From contig JAFZKP010000015.1 of the NCBI GenBank assembly GCA_017553625.1, forward strand, positions 1 to 55,130: 55,130 nucleotides of DNA. Direction: 5' to 3'. The stretch comes from Bacteroidales bacterium (GTDB taxonomy: Bacteria; Bacteroidota; Bacteroidia; Bacteroidales; F082). Within the stretch, counting starts at the first letter, position 1; the number at the start of each line of letters is the position of its first letter. Position numbers and translations under genes: made by a program. The notes beneath the pieces were generated by a model. That model worked only from the letters and a program-made list of their open reading frames with translations, had not been told where the DNA came from and searched no databases. This document shows positions 9,430-17,636 of this stretch, piece by piece.

Positions 9430-12400
9430 TCCGCATCCTCCTCATTTTTAGTTTCATTTCTTTCGATATCCGCAAGTTTCTTCTCAGCCAGAGTCTTGGG
9501 CTCGCCTCCAGGATAGTTGTCGATTATGCTTTTCAAAGTCTCCTTCGCCTGGAAAACATTGTCCTTCGCCACGTAAACGTCGCTCAACGTCACGAACGAC
9601 ATCGCCACATAATAGCTGAACGCGCCGAAGTTGTCGGATATGTAGAACACTTTCTCTTCTGTGTCGTTGAGCTTGCCGAGTTTCCAGTTGGAAAGCACCA
9701 CGTAATAAGCTGCCTCAGCTCCCATCTCCGTCCTGTCTTTCAGCGAGCACTGCTCAAGTTTCGGCAATGCCGACACGTAATCGCTTTTCTTAAACAGCGA
9801 CACTCCCACGACGTAGTTCACAAAGTTACGCTTGTTTTGCGACAATTCCTGCATTCCTGCGAGCATGTTGCCGTTCTCAATGGCGCCGTCATAATCCTCA
9901 AGCTTAAAGTCACAATCCATCACACCTTCCAACGCCTGCATCTTAAGCTTCTGATTTTCAGTGATATTGGCAAGTCTCTGATAATAACCCTTCGCCTTTT
10001 CCAACTCATTTTCCGATTTCTCCATGTTAGCAATCTTAAGCAAGGCATTGTCGGTGTAGTCGTTGTCAGGCATCGAAATTATCGTTTCAAGATATGGTCT
10101 GGTCTCGCTCGCCCTTCCGAGTTTTTCCAATGATGTCAATCCATAATAGTTGATTTTCAAAAGATAAGCCCCTTTCGGGAAATTCCTGACATATTGTTCA
10201 ACAGCGCTCAAGGCGTTTTCATATTGTCCTTGCTGGAAGAAGTTCTCCGCTGTGGCAAACGATATCGAGTCCTGCTCCGTGACGCTCGTGGCGATTCCGT
10301 TTTCGTCAGCGTATTTGAAGAACTCGCTGGTTCTGTTTGTCTCCATGTAGATGTTTCTTATGATATTCAGTGCCTCACGCGACTCTTCAGTATTCTGGTA
10401 CTCGTCGACAACTATCTTAAGATTCGTCAACGCCTCGTCATATTGGTTGTTGTTGTAATAAAGCATACCGATTTTCATCTGTCCCTGGCGCGCGAATGTC
10501 GACCTCGGGCGCTCGTTCACAAGACGTCTGAACGCCGATATTGCGGAACGTTCGTCGTTGGTGCTCAGATGCGCCATGCCCGTTTCATACAAAGCCCTGT
10601 CGTAGAACGACGACGTGGTGTATTGTTTTGTCAGCTCGTTCATGCAATTCACCTTTGCGTTCATGTCACCGAGAGCGCCGTGACCCATTCCCTGCTGGAA
10701 CAAGGCGTAATCGCCGCTGCGCTTGTCGAGTTTCATCGCGTTTTCATATCCGATGATGGCTTTCTGGTAGTTGCGTTCCATGAAATAGCAGTCGCCGACA
10801 CGCATCCATGCATCCGCCTCGTATTCCTTGTCGCCTTTCGTCATGTTGATGAAATAGCTGAAATTCTTCACCGCTGCCGGGAAATTGCCTTTCGAATATG
10901 AGATATAGCCCATGTTATAATAAGCGAACGACGGCATATCCGTTTGTCCCGAGCCTTCCGACTTCAGAAACGCCGCAAAATATTTCTCCGCGTTGGCGTT
11001 GTCTTTTTTCTGCATGTAGCTGTCAGCGAGCCAATAGCACGCCTCAGCTTTCAGCTTCGGTGTCGCCTGTCTGTTGTTGATGGTCTTCAAGAAACTGCTT
11101 ATCGCGTTGTCGTAGTTGCCTGCGGCATAGCTCTCAGTGCCGAGGTTATACGTCAGCTGGGCATAAATCTGCTCCATCTCGCTGTTCATCTCAGGATACA
11201 TCTCCAACGCCTTGATGGCTTTTCCACTGTCTTTCGAATTGAGGTAGAGATGAATTATCATGAGACGCGCCTCGTCTTTTCGTGGCGAGTTCGGGTTTTT
11301 GTCGATGTAATCTTCCAGTTGCGTCACCGCCTCGTTAAACGGGTCGACACCGCTGATGAAACTCAACTTGGCGTAGTTAAACAAAGCGTCCTCGCTCAAC
11401 TCATGGTCGAAGTTGTCTTTATAGGCTGTGAGATACGCGTTGCGTGCAAACTTCTCCTGATTTGTCTTCATGTAGCACTGCGCGAGATAATACGAGGCGT
11501 GCTGCGCGAGTTCGTCGGTGCTGTTTTTCTTCGTCACGTTCTGGAAATTGCCGATGGCGTCGTTGAAATCGTTTTGCTTCATCTTGCAGAAGCCGATTCT
11601 GAACTCCACCTCGCGAGGGAACGAGCGGCGTGTGCTCATGCGGGCGATGTCGAAATAGTATAGAGCCCTCTTGTAATCGTTCTGCTGGTACCACGACTCA
11701 GCGATTAACAATGCGAGATCCGACTTGCGCTGCCCCGACTGGCTGGCAAGAATCCTGTCAGCATCCTGGGTCACAGAGGTGTATTTTCCATCAACGTAAT
11801 CGATCTGCATCATGTAAAGAGGCACCACATCCTTGTATTTCGGCACTCTCTCTATCTTCTTAAAATGGAATCTCGCATCATCATACTTCTTGTTAACATA
11901 TTGAATATGAGCATAATAATAACGGGCATCATCTTTGTAAGGGCTTTCTATAAATGCTGATTTGTAAAACAACGGAGCCGCTTTTTCAATATTATTCGTC
12001 TGGTAATAAGCGAGACCTTGCTTGAAATAAAACTCCGCTTTTTCCTGTTCCGTGAGGCACTCGTCATCTATCGACTCGTATTTCTTGATTGCATCGCGGT
12101 ATTTCTTGTTTTTGAAAAGCATGTTGGCATAAAGGAAATCTGCTTTCGGGGCGAATGTGCTCGTCGGGTTCTCTTTCGAGAAAAGCATCAGCTGTTGTTC
12201 GCCTGCGCCGATATAAGAAGAGCAGGCGGCCTCGTAAAACTTGGCTTCCACGGTCTTTTGAGCGCTCTTGTCCTCTGCAAGTTTAAGATACTTGTGGAAA
12301 AGCTCCGCCGCCGAGGCGTAATTCTCGTTGTCGAACAGCGTCTTAGCCTCAAGGAATATAGCCTCAGGCTCATAGTCATCCAACCTCTTCTGTGCTGATA

Positions 12401-12461
12401 ATGAAGCTGTTACAACAAATATAGACAGTATTAAAGCTAATATTTTTTTGTTACCCGACAT
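9426..12461 (-). CDS. Secreted tetratricopeptide-repeat protein, 1011 aa
   Basis: An N-terminal signal peptide (about 1-23, ending SLSAQ) is followed by TPR units over nearly the whole protein (AEFYFKQGLAYYQTNNIEKAA and many similar 34-residue helix pairs such as YNNNQYDEALTNLK and KSDYVSALPKLEQC), ending in a charged ERNETKNEEDAE tail. No enzymatic motif was found. It is probably a periplasmic or outer-membrane-associated scaffold. It is translationally coupled to the barrel protein downstream (ATGA overlap), suggesting a two-component outer-membrane assembly or transport module. A -7 box (TATTTTTG at 12487-12494) lies in front. What is assembled or moved cannot be told. Confidence 0.85.
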   Translation of the reverse strand: MSGNKKILALILSIFVVTASLSAQKRLDDYEPEAIFLEAKTLFDNENYASAAELFHKYLKLAEDKSAQKTVEAKFYEAACSSYIGAGEQQLMLFSKENPTSTFAPKADFLYANMLFKNKKYRDAIKKYESIDDECLTEQEKAEFYFKQGLAYYQTNNIEKAAPLFYKSAFIESPYKDDARYYYAHIQYVNKKYDDARFHFKKIERVPKYKDVVPLYMMQIDYVDGKYTSVTQDADRILASQSGQRKSDLALLIAESWYQQNDYKRALYYFDIARMSTRRSFPREVEFRIGFCKMKQNDFNDAIGNFQNVTKKNSTDELAQHASYYLAQCYMKTNQEKFARNAYLTAYKDNFDHELSEDALFNYAKLSFISGVDPFNEAVTQLEDYIDKNPNSPRKDEARLMIIHLYLNSKDSGKAIKALEMYPEMNSEMEQIYAQLTYNLGTESYAAGNYDNAISSFLKTINNRQATPKLKAEACYWLADSYMQKKDNANAEKYFAAFLKSEGSGQTDMPSFAYYNMGYISYSKGNFPAAVKNFSYFINMTKGDKEYEADAWMRVGDCYFMERNYQKAIIGYENAMKLDKRSGDYALFQQGMGHGALGDMNAKVNCMNELTKQYTTSSFYDRALYETGMAHLSTNDERSAISAFRRLVNERPRSTFARQGQMKIGMLYYNNNQYDEALTNLKIVVDEYQNTEESREALNIIRNIYMETNRTSEFFKYADENGIATSVTEQDSISFATAENFFQQGQYENALSAVEQYVRNFPKGAYLLKINYYGLTSLEKLGRASETRPYLETIISMPDNDYTDNALLKIANMEKSENELEKAKGYYQRLANITENQKLKMQALEGVMDCDFKLEDYDGAIENGNMLAGMQELSQNKRNFVNYVVGVSLFKKSDYVSALPKLEQCSLKDRTEMGAEAAYYVVLSNWKLGKLNDTEEKVFYISDNFGAFSYYVAMSFVTLSDVYVAKDNVFQAKETLKSIIDNYPGGEPKTLAEKKLADIERNETKNEEDAE

Positions 12462-12486
12462 AAAGAAAAAATTTTTTGCGAATTTA

Positions 12487-12494
12487 CAAAAATA
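12487..12494 (-). promoter_or_regulatory. -7 promoter box of the TPR/barrel operon
   Basis: TATTTTTG on the minus strand matches TAnnTTTG, 26 bases before the ATG. No clear -33 TTG was found at the expected spacing. Confidence 0.5.
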
Positions 12495-12523
12495 AAACGA
12501 GAGATGGTAACATTTATTATAAA

Positions 12524-12563
12524 ATTTTTGCCTCCGGATTCATGTAAACCCAGAGGCAAAAAA
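12524..12563 (-). terminator. Terminator of rnpB
   Basis: A hairpin directly after the RNase P RNA: TTTTTGCCTC and GAGGCAAAAA arms, with a CCGG/CTGG extension and a short loop, followed on the minus strand by TTTT. It fits an intrinsic terminator overlapping the mature 3' end. Confidence 0.65.
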
Positions 12564-12928
12564 TGAAAGGCATAAGCGGGATTCTGTTTATGATTGTCAT
12601 TTCTCTAATCCTGATGTCGCCGTCAGGCTTTAGCAACCTACCCTCCCGGCTCTGGCGAGCAACCTTCTGTAGAGACGTCATATTATGGCGTCTCCACACG
12701 CCGGTATATTTGGTTTTGCAGCCCATAAGGTTTACCTCCATCACATGTCACCATGCCATGGCGTGAGCTCTTGCCTCGCGTTTTCACCCTTACCCTTGCG
12801 GGCGGTAGTTTTCTGTGGCACTTGCTGTCGCCGTCTCCGGCGCCTTCCCGTTAGGAAGTATGGTGCTCTGAGCTGTCCCGACTTTCCTCACGCAGACTCA
12901 TCGTCTGCCCGCGACAATCGCCTTTCGG
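12563..12928 (-). ncRNA. rnpB: RNase P RNA (class A)
   Basis: The catalytic RNA of RNase P, which removes the 5' leader from tRNA precursors. On the minus strand the conserved P4 block GAGGAAAGTCGGGACAGC lies near the 5' end, and the 3' region carries GGGTAGGTTGCTAAAGCC and ACAGAATCCCGCTTAT, matching the universal J-P4/3' core. P1 can be formed between GAAAGGC (5', 12920-12926) and GCCTTTC (3', 12565-12571), which sets both ends. About 366 nt is normal for class A. In the P15-P17 region the RNA contains a hairpin, GTGGAGACG...CGTCTCTAC, matching the window's palindromic element family (12669-12697). Several chance ORFs overlap this RNA and should not be annotated. Confidence 0.95.
12669..12697. 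repeat. Palindromic element inside rnpB
   Basis: GTAGAGACG...GGCGTCTCCAC, 29 bp with near-complementary ends (one G/A mismatch in the outer arm). It has the same ends as the 28-bp family and lies in a peripheral helix of the RNase P RNA, where it folds as an RNA hairpin. Confidence 0.7.
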
Positions 12929-12932
12929 GCTG

Positions 12933-12964
12933 CAAAAATACAAAAAAAATCTTGACTCCGTCAA
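12933..12964 (-). promoter_or_regulatory. Promoter of rnpB
   Basis: TATTTTTG (12933-12940) with TTG at 12962-12964 and 21 bases between; transcription would start at about 12926-12928, agreeing with the P1-defined 5' end. The -33 element lies in the stem of the preceding terminator. Confidence 0.65.
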
Positions 12965-12973
12965 GATTTTTTT
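12942..12973 (-). terminator. Terminator between the beta-CASP hydrolase gene and rnpB
   Basis: AAAAAATCTTGAC, loop TCC, GTCAAGATTTTTT: a perfect 13-bp stem with A- and T-tracts, able to work in both directions. It ends the minus-strand transcript from 13097-17.5 kb and overlaps the rnpB promoter region. Confidence 0.85.
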
Positions 12974-13096
12974 AATGTGCTGCTGCGCAGAATGTCACGC
13001 TACGCTAATGTGAAAAATGTGTTGCCAATGGCAATTGAGGCAAAGCCTCCACATTCCGCGAAGCGGCACATTTTTCACATTCGCCGCAGGCGCACA
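12974..13096. repeat. Nested-hairpin intergenic repeat (copy 1)
   Basis: A gene-free stretch built from short hairpins (CTGCTGCGCAG, TTGCCAATGGCAA, GAGGCAAAGCCTC, CCGCGAAGCGG, CGCCGCAGGCG) separated by AATGTG/CACATT spacers that are themselves complementary. The core TGAGGCAAAGCCTCCACATT recurs in the stretch at 32252-32348. No coding potential seen. Confidence 0.7.
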
Positions 13097-14500
13097 TTAT
13101 ATTTTGAAAGTTTCTCCCGGCTCTGGAATCACAATATTCTCGAACCCGTTGTTTTTCTTAAGGTAGGCGGCGTATCTCTCCTGCACTTTCTTCTCGCCGT
13201 GCACGATAAACACCTTCTTCACCTTGTCAGGACTCTGGCATTTCAGGTATTCCGCCATCTCCTTGTAGTCTCCGTGACCGCTGAAAGCGTCGATGCTGTA
13301 AACGTCGGCGTTCACCTTGTGTGGCGTGCCGAAAATGGACACGTCCTTCTCACCTGCCACGATGCGGGCACCGAGTGTCGTAGGGGCGCAATAACCGACA
13401 GAGAGAATCGAGTTCTTCTTGTTGTCGATATTGTTCGCCAGATGATGCTTCACTCGTCCCGCCTCCATCATGCCCGATGACGAGATGATGATGCAGGGCT
13501 GCTTCGTCTCGTTGAGCGCCTTCGACTTGTTAACATCAGTGATGTAACGCAGACTGTTGAAACCAAACGGGTCGTCGTCATATTCAAGAACCTTCGCCAC
13601 ATCCTTGTTAAACTGGTCGAGGTGCATCTTGAAAATCGTCGTGGCGTTGGTCGCCAACGGACTGTCAACGTAAACAGGAATCCTCGGCAGCAAGCCGGCA
13701 TTGTAGAAATTGTTCAGGATATACACTATCTCCTGTGTCCTGCCAATGGCAAACGACGGGATGATGAGCTTGCCTTTCTTCTCAACGCAAGTATGCCTGA
13801 TGATCTCCAAAAACTCGTCCTCGGCACCTTCCTTGTCCTCGTGCAAACGGTCGCCGTAGGTACTTTCCGTGATGAGATAGTCGCATTGCGGAAAAGCATT
13901 CGGCGCTTTGAGCAGATAGCTGTTGTAACGTCCGATGTCGCCAGTATATGCAATGCGTGTCACCTCGCCGTTCTCGTCAATCATGATGGTGGCGCAGGCG
14001 CTGCCAAGCATGTGACCGGTGTTGTAAAACTTAACGCTGATGTTGTTGTCGATATAAAACCTGCGGTTTATCTCCGTGGTGATGAAAAGCTCCATACACT
14101 CACGGGCGTCTTTCTCGGTGTAAATAGGCTCCACAGGCTTCAATCCCTGACGTGAACGTTTCTTGTTAAACCAATGAGTATCATTCTCTTGGATAAAGCC
14201 ACTGTCAGGAAGCATTATAGAACACAACTCGCGGGTTGCCGTTGTACATATAACAGAGCCTCGGAATCCTCTCTTATAGAAATAAGGTATCAGACCCGAA
14301 TGGTCAATGTGTGCATGCGTCAAAATGATGCAGTCGATTTCCGACGGATCAATCATTGTGTTGCGGTTCATGGCGTCGGTCTCTAAACCCTTGCCCTGAA
14401 ACATTCCGCAGTCAAGAAGTAGCTTCTTGCCCTTGTCGGTGACGATAAGATGCTTGCTTCCCGTCACCTCGTTTGCTGCGCCTATAAACTTGATTTTCAT
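13097..14500 (-). CDS. MBL-fold/beta-CASP RNA metallo-hydrolase
   Basis: A 467-residue cytoplasmic metallo-beta-lactamase-fold hydrolase of the beta-CASP group (related to archaeal/bacterial CPSF-like ribonucleases and to YsaA/Exo-type proteins). The zinc motif HAHIDH is at 62-67, further metal ligands lie around GHMLGSA and the TGDIGRY segment, and beta-CASP motifs include ITESTYGDR, IPSFAIGRTQE and the C-terminal SGHGDY and FIVHGE. Expected activity is RNA endo- or exonuclease action in RNA processing; specificity is not predictable. The ATG shares a base with the TAA of the C25 protease gene upstream (TAATG), an odd operon partnership between a cytoplasmic nuclease and a secreted protease. 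Confidence 0.9.
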   Translation of the reverse strand: MKIKFIGAANEVTGSKHLIVTDKGKKLLLDCGMFQGKGLETDAMNRNTMIDPSEIDCIILTHAHIDHSGLIPYFYKRGFRGSVICTTATRELCSIMLPDSGFIQENDTHWFNKKRSRQGLKPVEPIYTEKDARECMELFITTEINRRFYIDNNISVKFYNTGHMLGSACATIMIDENGEVTRIAYTGDIGRYNSYLLKAPNAFPQCDYLITESTYGDRLHEDKEGAEDEFLEIIRHTCVEKKGKLIIPSFAIGRTQEIVYILNNFYNAGLLPRIPVYVDSPLATNATTIFKMHLDQFNKDVAKVLEYDDDPFGFNSLRYITDVNKSKALNETKQPCIIISSSGMMEAGRVKHHLANNIDNKKNSILSVGYCAPTTLGARIVAGEKDVSIFGTPHKVNADVYSIDAFSGHGDYKEMAEYLKCQSPDKVKKVFIVHGEKKVQERYAAYLKKNNGFENIVIPEPGETFKI

Positions 14501-17500
14501 TATCTTAACACATTAAGGATTCTTACTAAACTACCTTTCTCAGTGACGACATTGACCAAATACATTCCATTGCCGAACGAGCTCATGTCAATCACAACTT
14601 CATCATTGTCAACATCTTGCACCATCACAACCTGACCGATTGCATTGATTATAGTGACTTTCTGCATCTTCTCCGCCTTGATTGTCACATTTCCTGAAGT
14701 AGGATTCGGATAAAGCTCGGCTTTGATTGCCCAATCCTCGCCGACAGATGTCACAACCAACTGAATATCAACAGGATCTGATTCACATTCATTCTGATAG
14801 AAAGCTATGATTCTGTAGTAATAGTCGCCAGCATCTTCAACAATGTCAACACATTCGTAATGGGTGATTGAAGGGGTGTTCACAATACGTTTCACCTCCT
14901 CAAAATTCTCACCGTCGGTGCTTCTGTAAATCTCGAATCTGTCGAGTGTAAACTCATAATCCGCTCTGTCCCACGCGAGTCTTGCACCGAATTCGCCTTC
15001 ATCGTAATAATACTCTCCCGTGAAGTTCTCAGGTGTCGGGCAAACGACAGGAGCAGGCTCTTCTATCGTCACAGTGACCGCATCTGATTTTGGAGATGTA
15101 ACTCCGTTGTAATGTGTAGCAACCTCAAAGGTGTATGTTCCAGGAGCGTTGTTCGCCTTGGTAAACGTTGTCGTTGTTATGTTGTTGCTAATTTCAAAAC
15201 CTGCGAGATAAACTGAATATGTCGTTGCAGGATCGGCGGCATCCCAACTGAGCACGATGTCGGTCTCGTTTTCAACCGTCGCCATGAGGTTTTCCGGGGC
15301 GTTCACCACTTCCACTGTGACGGTCTTTGCATTTGACAATCCTGCGCTCGAAACGGTGCAGGTGTATGTTGTCGTAACCGTTGGCGTCGCCGTTGGAGAT
15401 GCGATATTTGCGTTGTTCAACGATTCTGCCGGTGACCAGCTGTATGTAAACGTACCGTTGCCTCCTGTGGCAATCGCGTTGAGTTGTGTGCTCTCTCCGT
15501 TAGGGATGATAGGATTTGCCACGCTCACCGTCACATTGACCGGGTCTGGTGTCGGTGCGCCGCCAGAAATATTAACAGTTGTAACGTAAGTCTTTTTATT
15601 GTATCCAAACACTGTCAACGTGGCTGTTCCTGAAGCGCCCGGAGCAGTGAATGTAATGTTGGCGGTTCCGTTGTTGATGGTTGCCGAGCCCATGATTTCG
15701 CCGTTGCGTGTCAGTGTCGCCAATGCGCCGTTTGCATTGGTCGCGCTCACCGTAAAGCTTGTGGCCGTGGTGCTCATCGACGAAGCGGCTGTCACCGTCA
15801 TAACTTGTGGAACAGCAGTGCGCAATGTCAAAGTAGGGTCGCCGTACAGAATCCAGCAGTTATACGTTCCTTTCTTGTCATTTTGTGTCGCGCCCTGGTC
15901 CAGAACCTTCATGTTTCCGTTGATTGACACGCCACCCATGGTGCGACGGATGTTGTTGGTGTACGACTCAATCAAAATGTCGACCATCTCGTCCTGTCCG
16001 TACATTGGCGGAACCCAAGGCTGTGAGATGTATGAGAACATTCCGCCGATGGCACCTGTCGGATTTCCAGTGCTGTTGTTTGTGGCACGCATCCAAGCCT
16101 CAGCGAAGCAACCGCTGCTGTAATCGTATTTTCCCACAAGACAAGCCACTGAAATAACGTATGGCAGCTTGTAATCGTTGGTCAAAGCGTTGACGTGCGA
16201 GTTGCTGTAGCTGAACACGCCCCAGCCCGTCTCTGAACCGTGGTTGCAATAGTTGATGATGCTCACACCGCCGTTGATATGCTGGCTGACAACACTTGCA
16301 CTTGATGCTGTTGTGCCGCTAACGCTCTGATAATCACGATAAACGTTGGTATAACCATAGCCAATCAGGTCTGTTCTGAGATTGTCAACATGCTGATAGT
16401 CGTCTTCATTGAAATGACCGCCGCTACCTGCCGAAGTCGAGATACCCTGACCTGTTGTTATCCATGTTGCTGTCTCATCCAAATCTCTTTCGTAATTCAA
16501 AACCTTGTTGACATGATTTGTCACCTGAGCCGCTGTCTCGCAGCAGAAACGTCCAACAAGAACTTCGTTGTAGCTGTCATTTCCTGCCAATTGTCCGTAT
16601 GGAAGGTCGCCATAGCCTGAATATCCCGAATAACCTGAACCTGCCGAGACATACACTCCTGGAATCTGAGCCACGTCACCGACAAGCAGAATGTCCGTCA
16701 AATTCGGATGTGAAGCATAATATGTCTGAATGTATGATTGGATTGCAGCAGCTGTTGTGCCAGATGTAGTTGTTCCAACCATTGTAGTAGGACGACCTAT
16801 CTGTTTCTTCCATGCCACAAAAGGCTCCATCGCTGTCATGAAAGCGTCATGGCAGATGATGAGAAGCTCGCCGTTTTCAGCAATCGAAGTGTATCTTGAC
16901 ATCGACTCGGCGTAATTGATGTATCTGCTTTCGTAAATCTTGTTGAATTCACGGTCTAAAGCGATAGAATTTGTGCGGTTTTCATAGACATTTCTGCTGT
17001 CAACGCCCACATTTTTCATCTTAACAACGAGGTGGTTGTAAACTCTCAATGTCTTTGTCACAGGATTATATAAATAAGGTGTGACAACCAAGTTCTGACC
17101 TCTCAAGTCACGATGGATGTAAGGCTCGTCGAGACGTGCAACCTGTGCCGGATAGAATGCATTCTCCTGATACATAGCGCCGTAGGTGTAAGGCACGTCC
17201 TCCGGATTGATGCTTCTTGGGAAATCGCCTTTCGACGGTGCCACTTCAATATTCTGATAATCGACATATTGGGCTTCAATAATCTCAACATCCATCAAGG
17301 CGTTGTCGCCGATGACTACCGGAATCACTGCGCTCGGCACGTTAGGCTCTCCAGCCTGTGCCATCAGCATCATTTTCTTGTTTGTGATAACGACAGCATC
17401 ACCATTGGGAGTCGTCACATTATTTGAAATGTAACCATCCACGTTGAGTTCCACAACGATTTCTTTCTCTGTTGATGAAACGAGACTTGCGTTCCATCCC

Positions 17501-17559
17501 TGTGCGATTGCGAATTGCATGCACATCATGCTTATTGCAAAAAATAACAGCTTTTTCAT
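14500..17559 (-). CDS. Gingipain-like C25 cysteine protease (Rgp-like) with T9SS sorting domain
   Basis: About 1019 residues. A signal peptide (MKKLLFFAISMMC...AIAQG) is followed by a propeptide containing the gingipain-type APSKGDFPRSINPEDVPYTYG stretch, then the C25 catalytic domain with His near 440 (NYCNHGSETGWG) and Cys near 473 (SVACLVGKYDYSSGCFAEAW), closely following Arg-gingipain motifs. Then come Ig-like/PKD-like and fibronectin III-like modules and a T9SS type A tail (ELYPNPTSGNVTIKAE to the end). It is predicted to be exported through the type IX system and act as a surface or secreted endopeptidase; Arg specificity is only inferred. Start choice: a TTG 18 bp upstream lies inside the -7 promoter box, so ATG 17559 (or 17565) is preferred. 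It is joined to the hydrolase gene by TAATG. Confidence 0.93.
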   Translation of the reverse strand: MKKLLFFAISMMCMQFAIAQGWNASLVSSTEKEIVVELNVDGYISNNVTTPNGDAVVITNKKMMLMAQAGEPNVPSAVIPVVIGDNALMDVEIIEAQYVDYQNIEVAPSKGDFPRSINPEDVPYTYGAMYQENAFYPAQVARLDEPYIHRDLRGQNLVVTPYLYNPVTKTLRVYNHLVVKMKNVGVDSRNVYENRTNSIALDREFNKIYESRYINYAESMSRYTSIAENGELLIICHDAFMTAMEPFVAWKKQIGRPTTMVGTTTSGTTAAAIQSYIQTYYASHPNLTDILLVGDVAQIPGVYVSAGSGYSGYSGYGDLPYGQLAGNDSYNEVLVGRFCCETAAQVTNHVNKVLNYERDLDETATWITTGQGISTSAGSGGHFNEDDYQHVDNLRTDLIGYGYTNVYRDYQSVSGTTASSASVVSQHINGGVSIINYCNHGSETGWGVFSYSNSHVNALTNDYKLPYVISVACLVGKYDYSSGCFAEAWMRATNNSTGNPTGAIGGMFSYISQPWVPPMYGQDEMVDILIESYTNNIRRTMGGVSINGNMKVLDQGATQNDKKGTYNCWILYGDPTLTLRTAVPQVMTVTAASSMSTTATSFTVSATNANGALATLTRNGEIMGSATINNGTANITFTAPGASGTATLTVFGYNKKTYVTTVNISGGAPTPDPVNVTVSVANPIIPNGESTQLNAIATGGNGTFTYSWSPAESLNNANIASPTATPTVTTTYTCTVSSAGLSNAKTVTVEVVNAPENLMATVENETDIVLSWDAADPATTYSVYLAGFEISNNITTTTFTKANNAPGTYTFEVATHYNGVTSPKSDAVTVTIEEPAPVVCPTPENFTGEYYYDEGEFGARLAWDRADYEFTLDRFEIYRSTDGENFEEVKRIVNTPSITHYECVDIVEDAGDYYYRIIAFYQNECESDPVDIQLVVTSVGEDWAIKAELYPNPTSGNVTIKAEKMQKVTIINAIGQVVMVQDVDNDEVVIDMSSFGNGMYLVNVVTEKGSLVRILNVLR

Positions 17560-17574
17560 AGACATAATTTTTCG

Positions 17575-17582
17575 CAAAAATA
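17575..17582 (-). promoter_or_regulatory. -7 promoter box of the first C25 protease gene
   Basis: TATTTTTG on the minus strand, directly after the terminator of the next gene. It excludes the upstream TTG as start and implies a very short leader. Confidence 0.5.
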
Positions 17583-17620
17583 ATAAAAAAAAGGACGCCT
17601 TTTACGACGTCCTTCATATT
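17583..17620 (-). terminator. Terminator of the second C25 protease gene
   Basis: AAGGACG/CGTCCTT stem (17591-17597 with 17608-17614) followed on the minus strand by a run of T. Confidence 0.8.
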
Positions 17621-17636
17621 TTTTTCAAAAAATCAA

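Noticed and set aside
12517-12975. Several reading frames on both strands across this stretch
   Set aside because: They lie on the RNase P RNA, whose conserved core is clear; none has a plausible protein.
13622-14155. Long plus-strand frame in the beta-CASP gene
   Set aside because: Antisense shadow of a well-supported gene.
17565-17577. Start of the first C25 protease at TTG 17577
   Set aside because: The TTG lies inside the -7 promoter box; ATG 17565 or 17559 fits the signal peptide.
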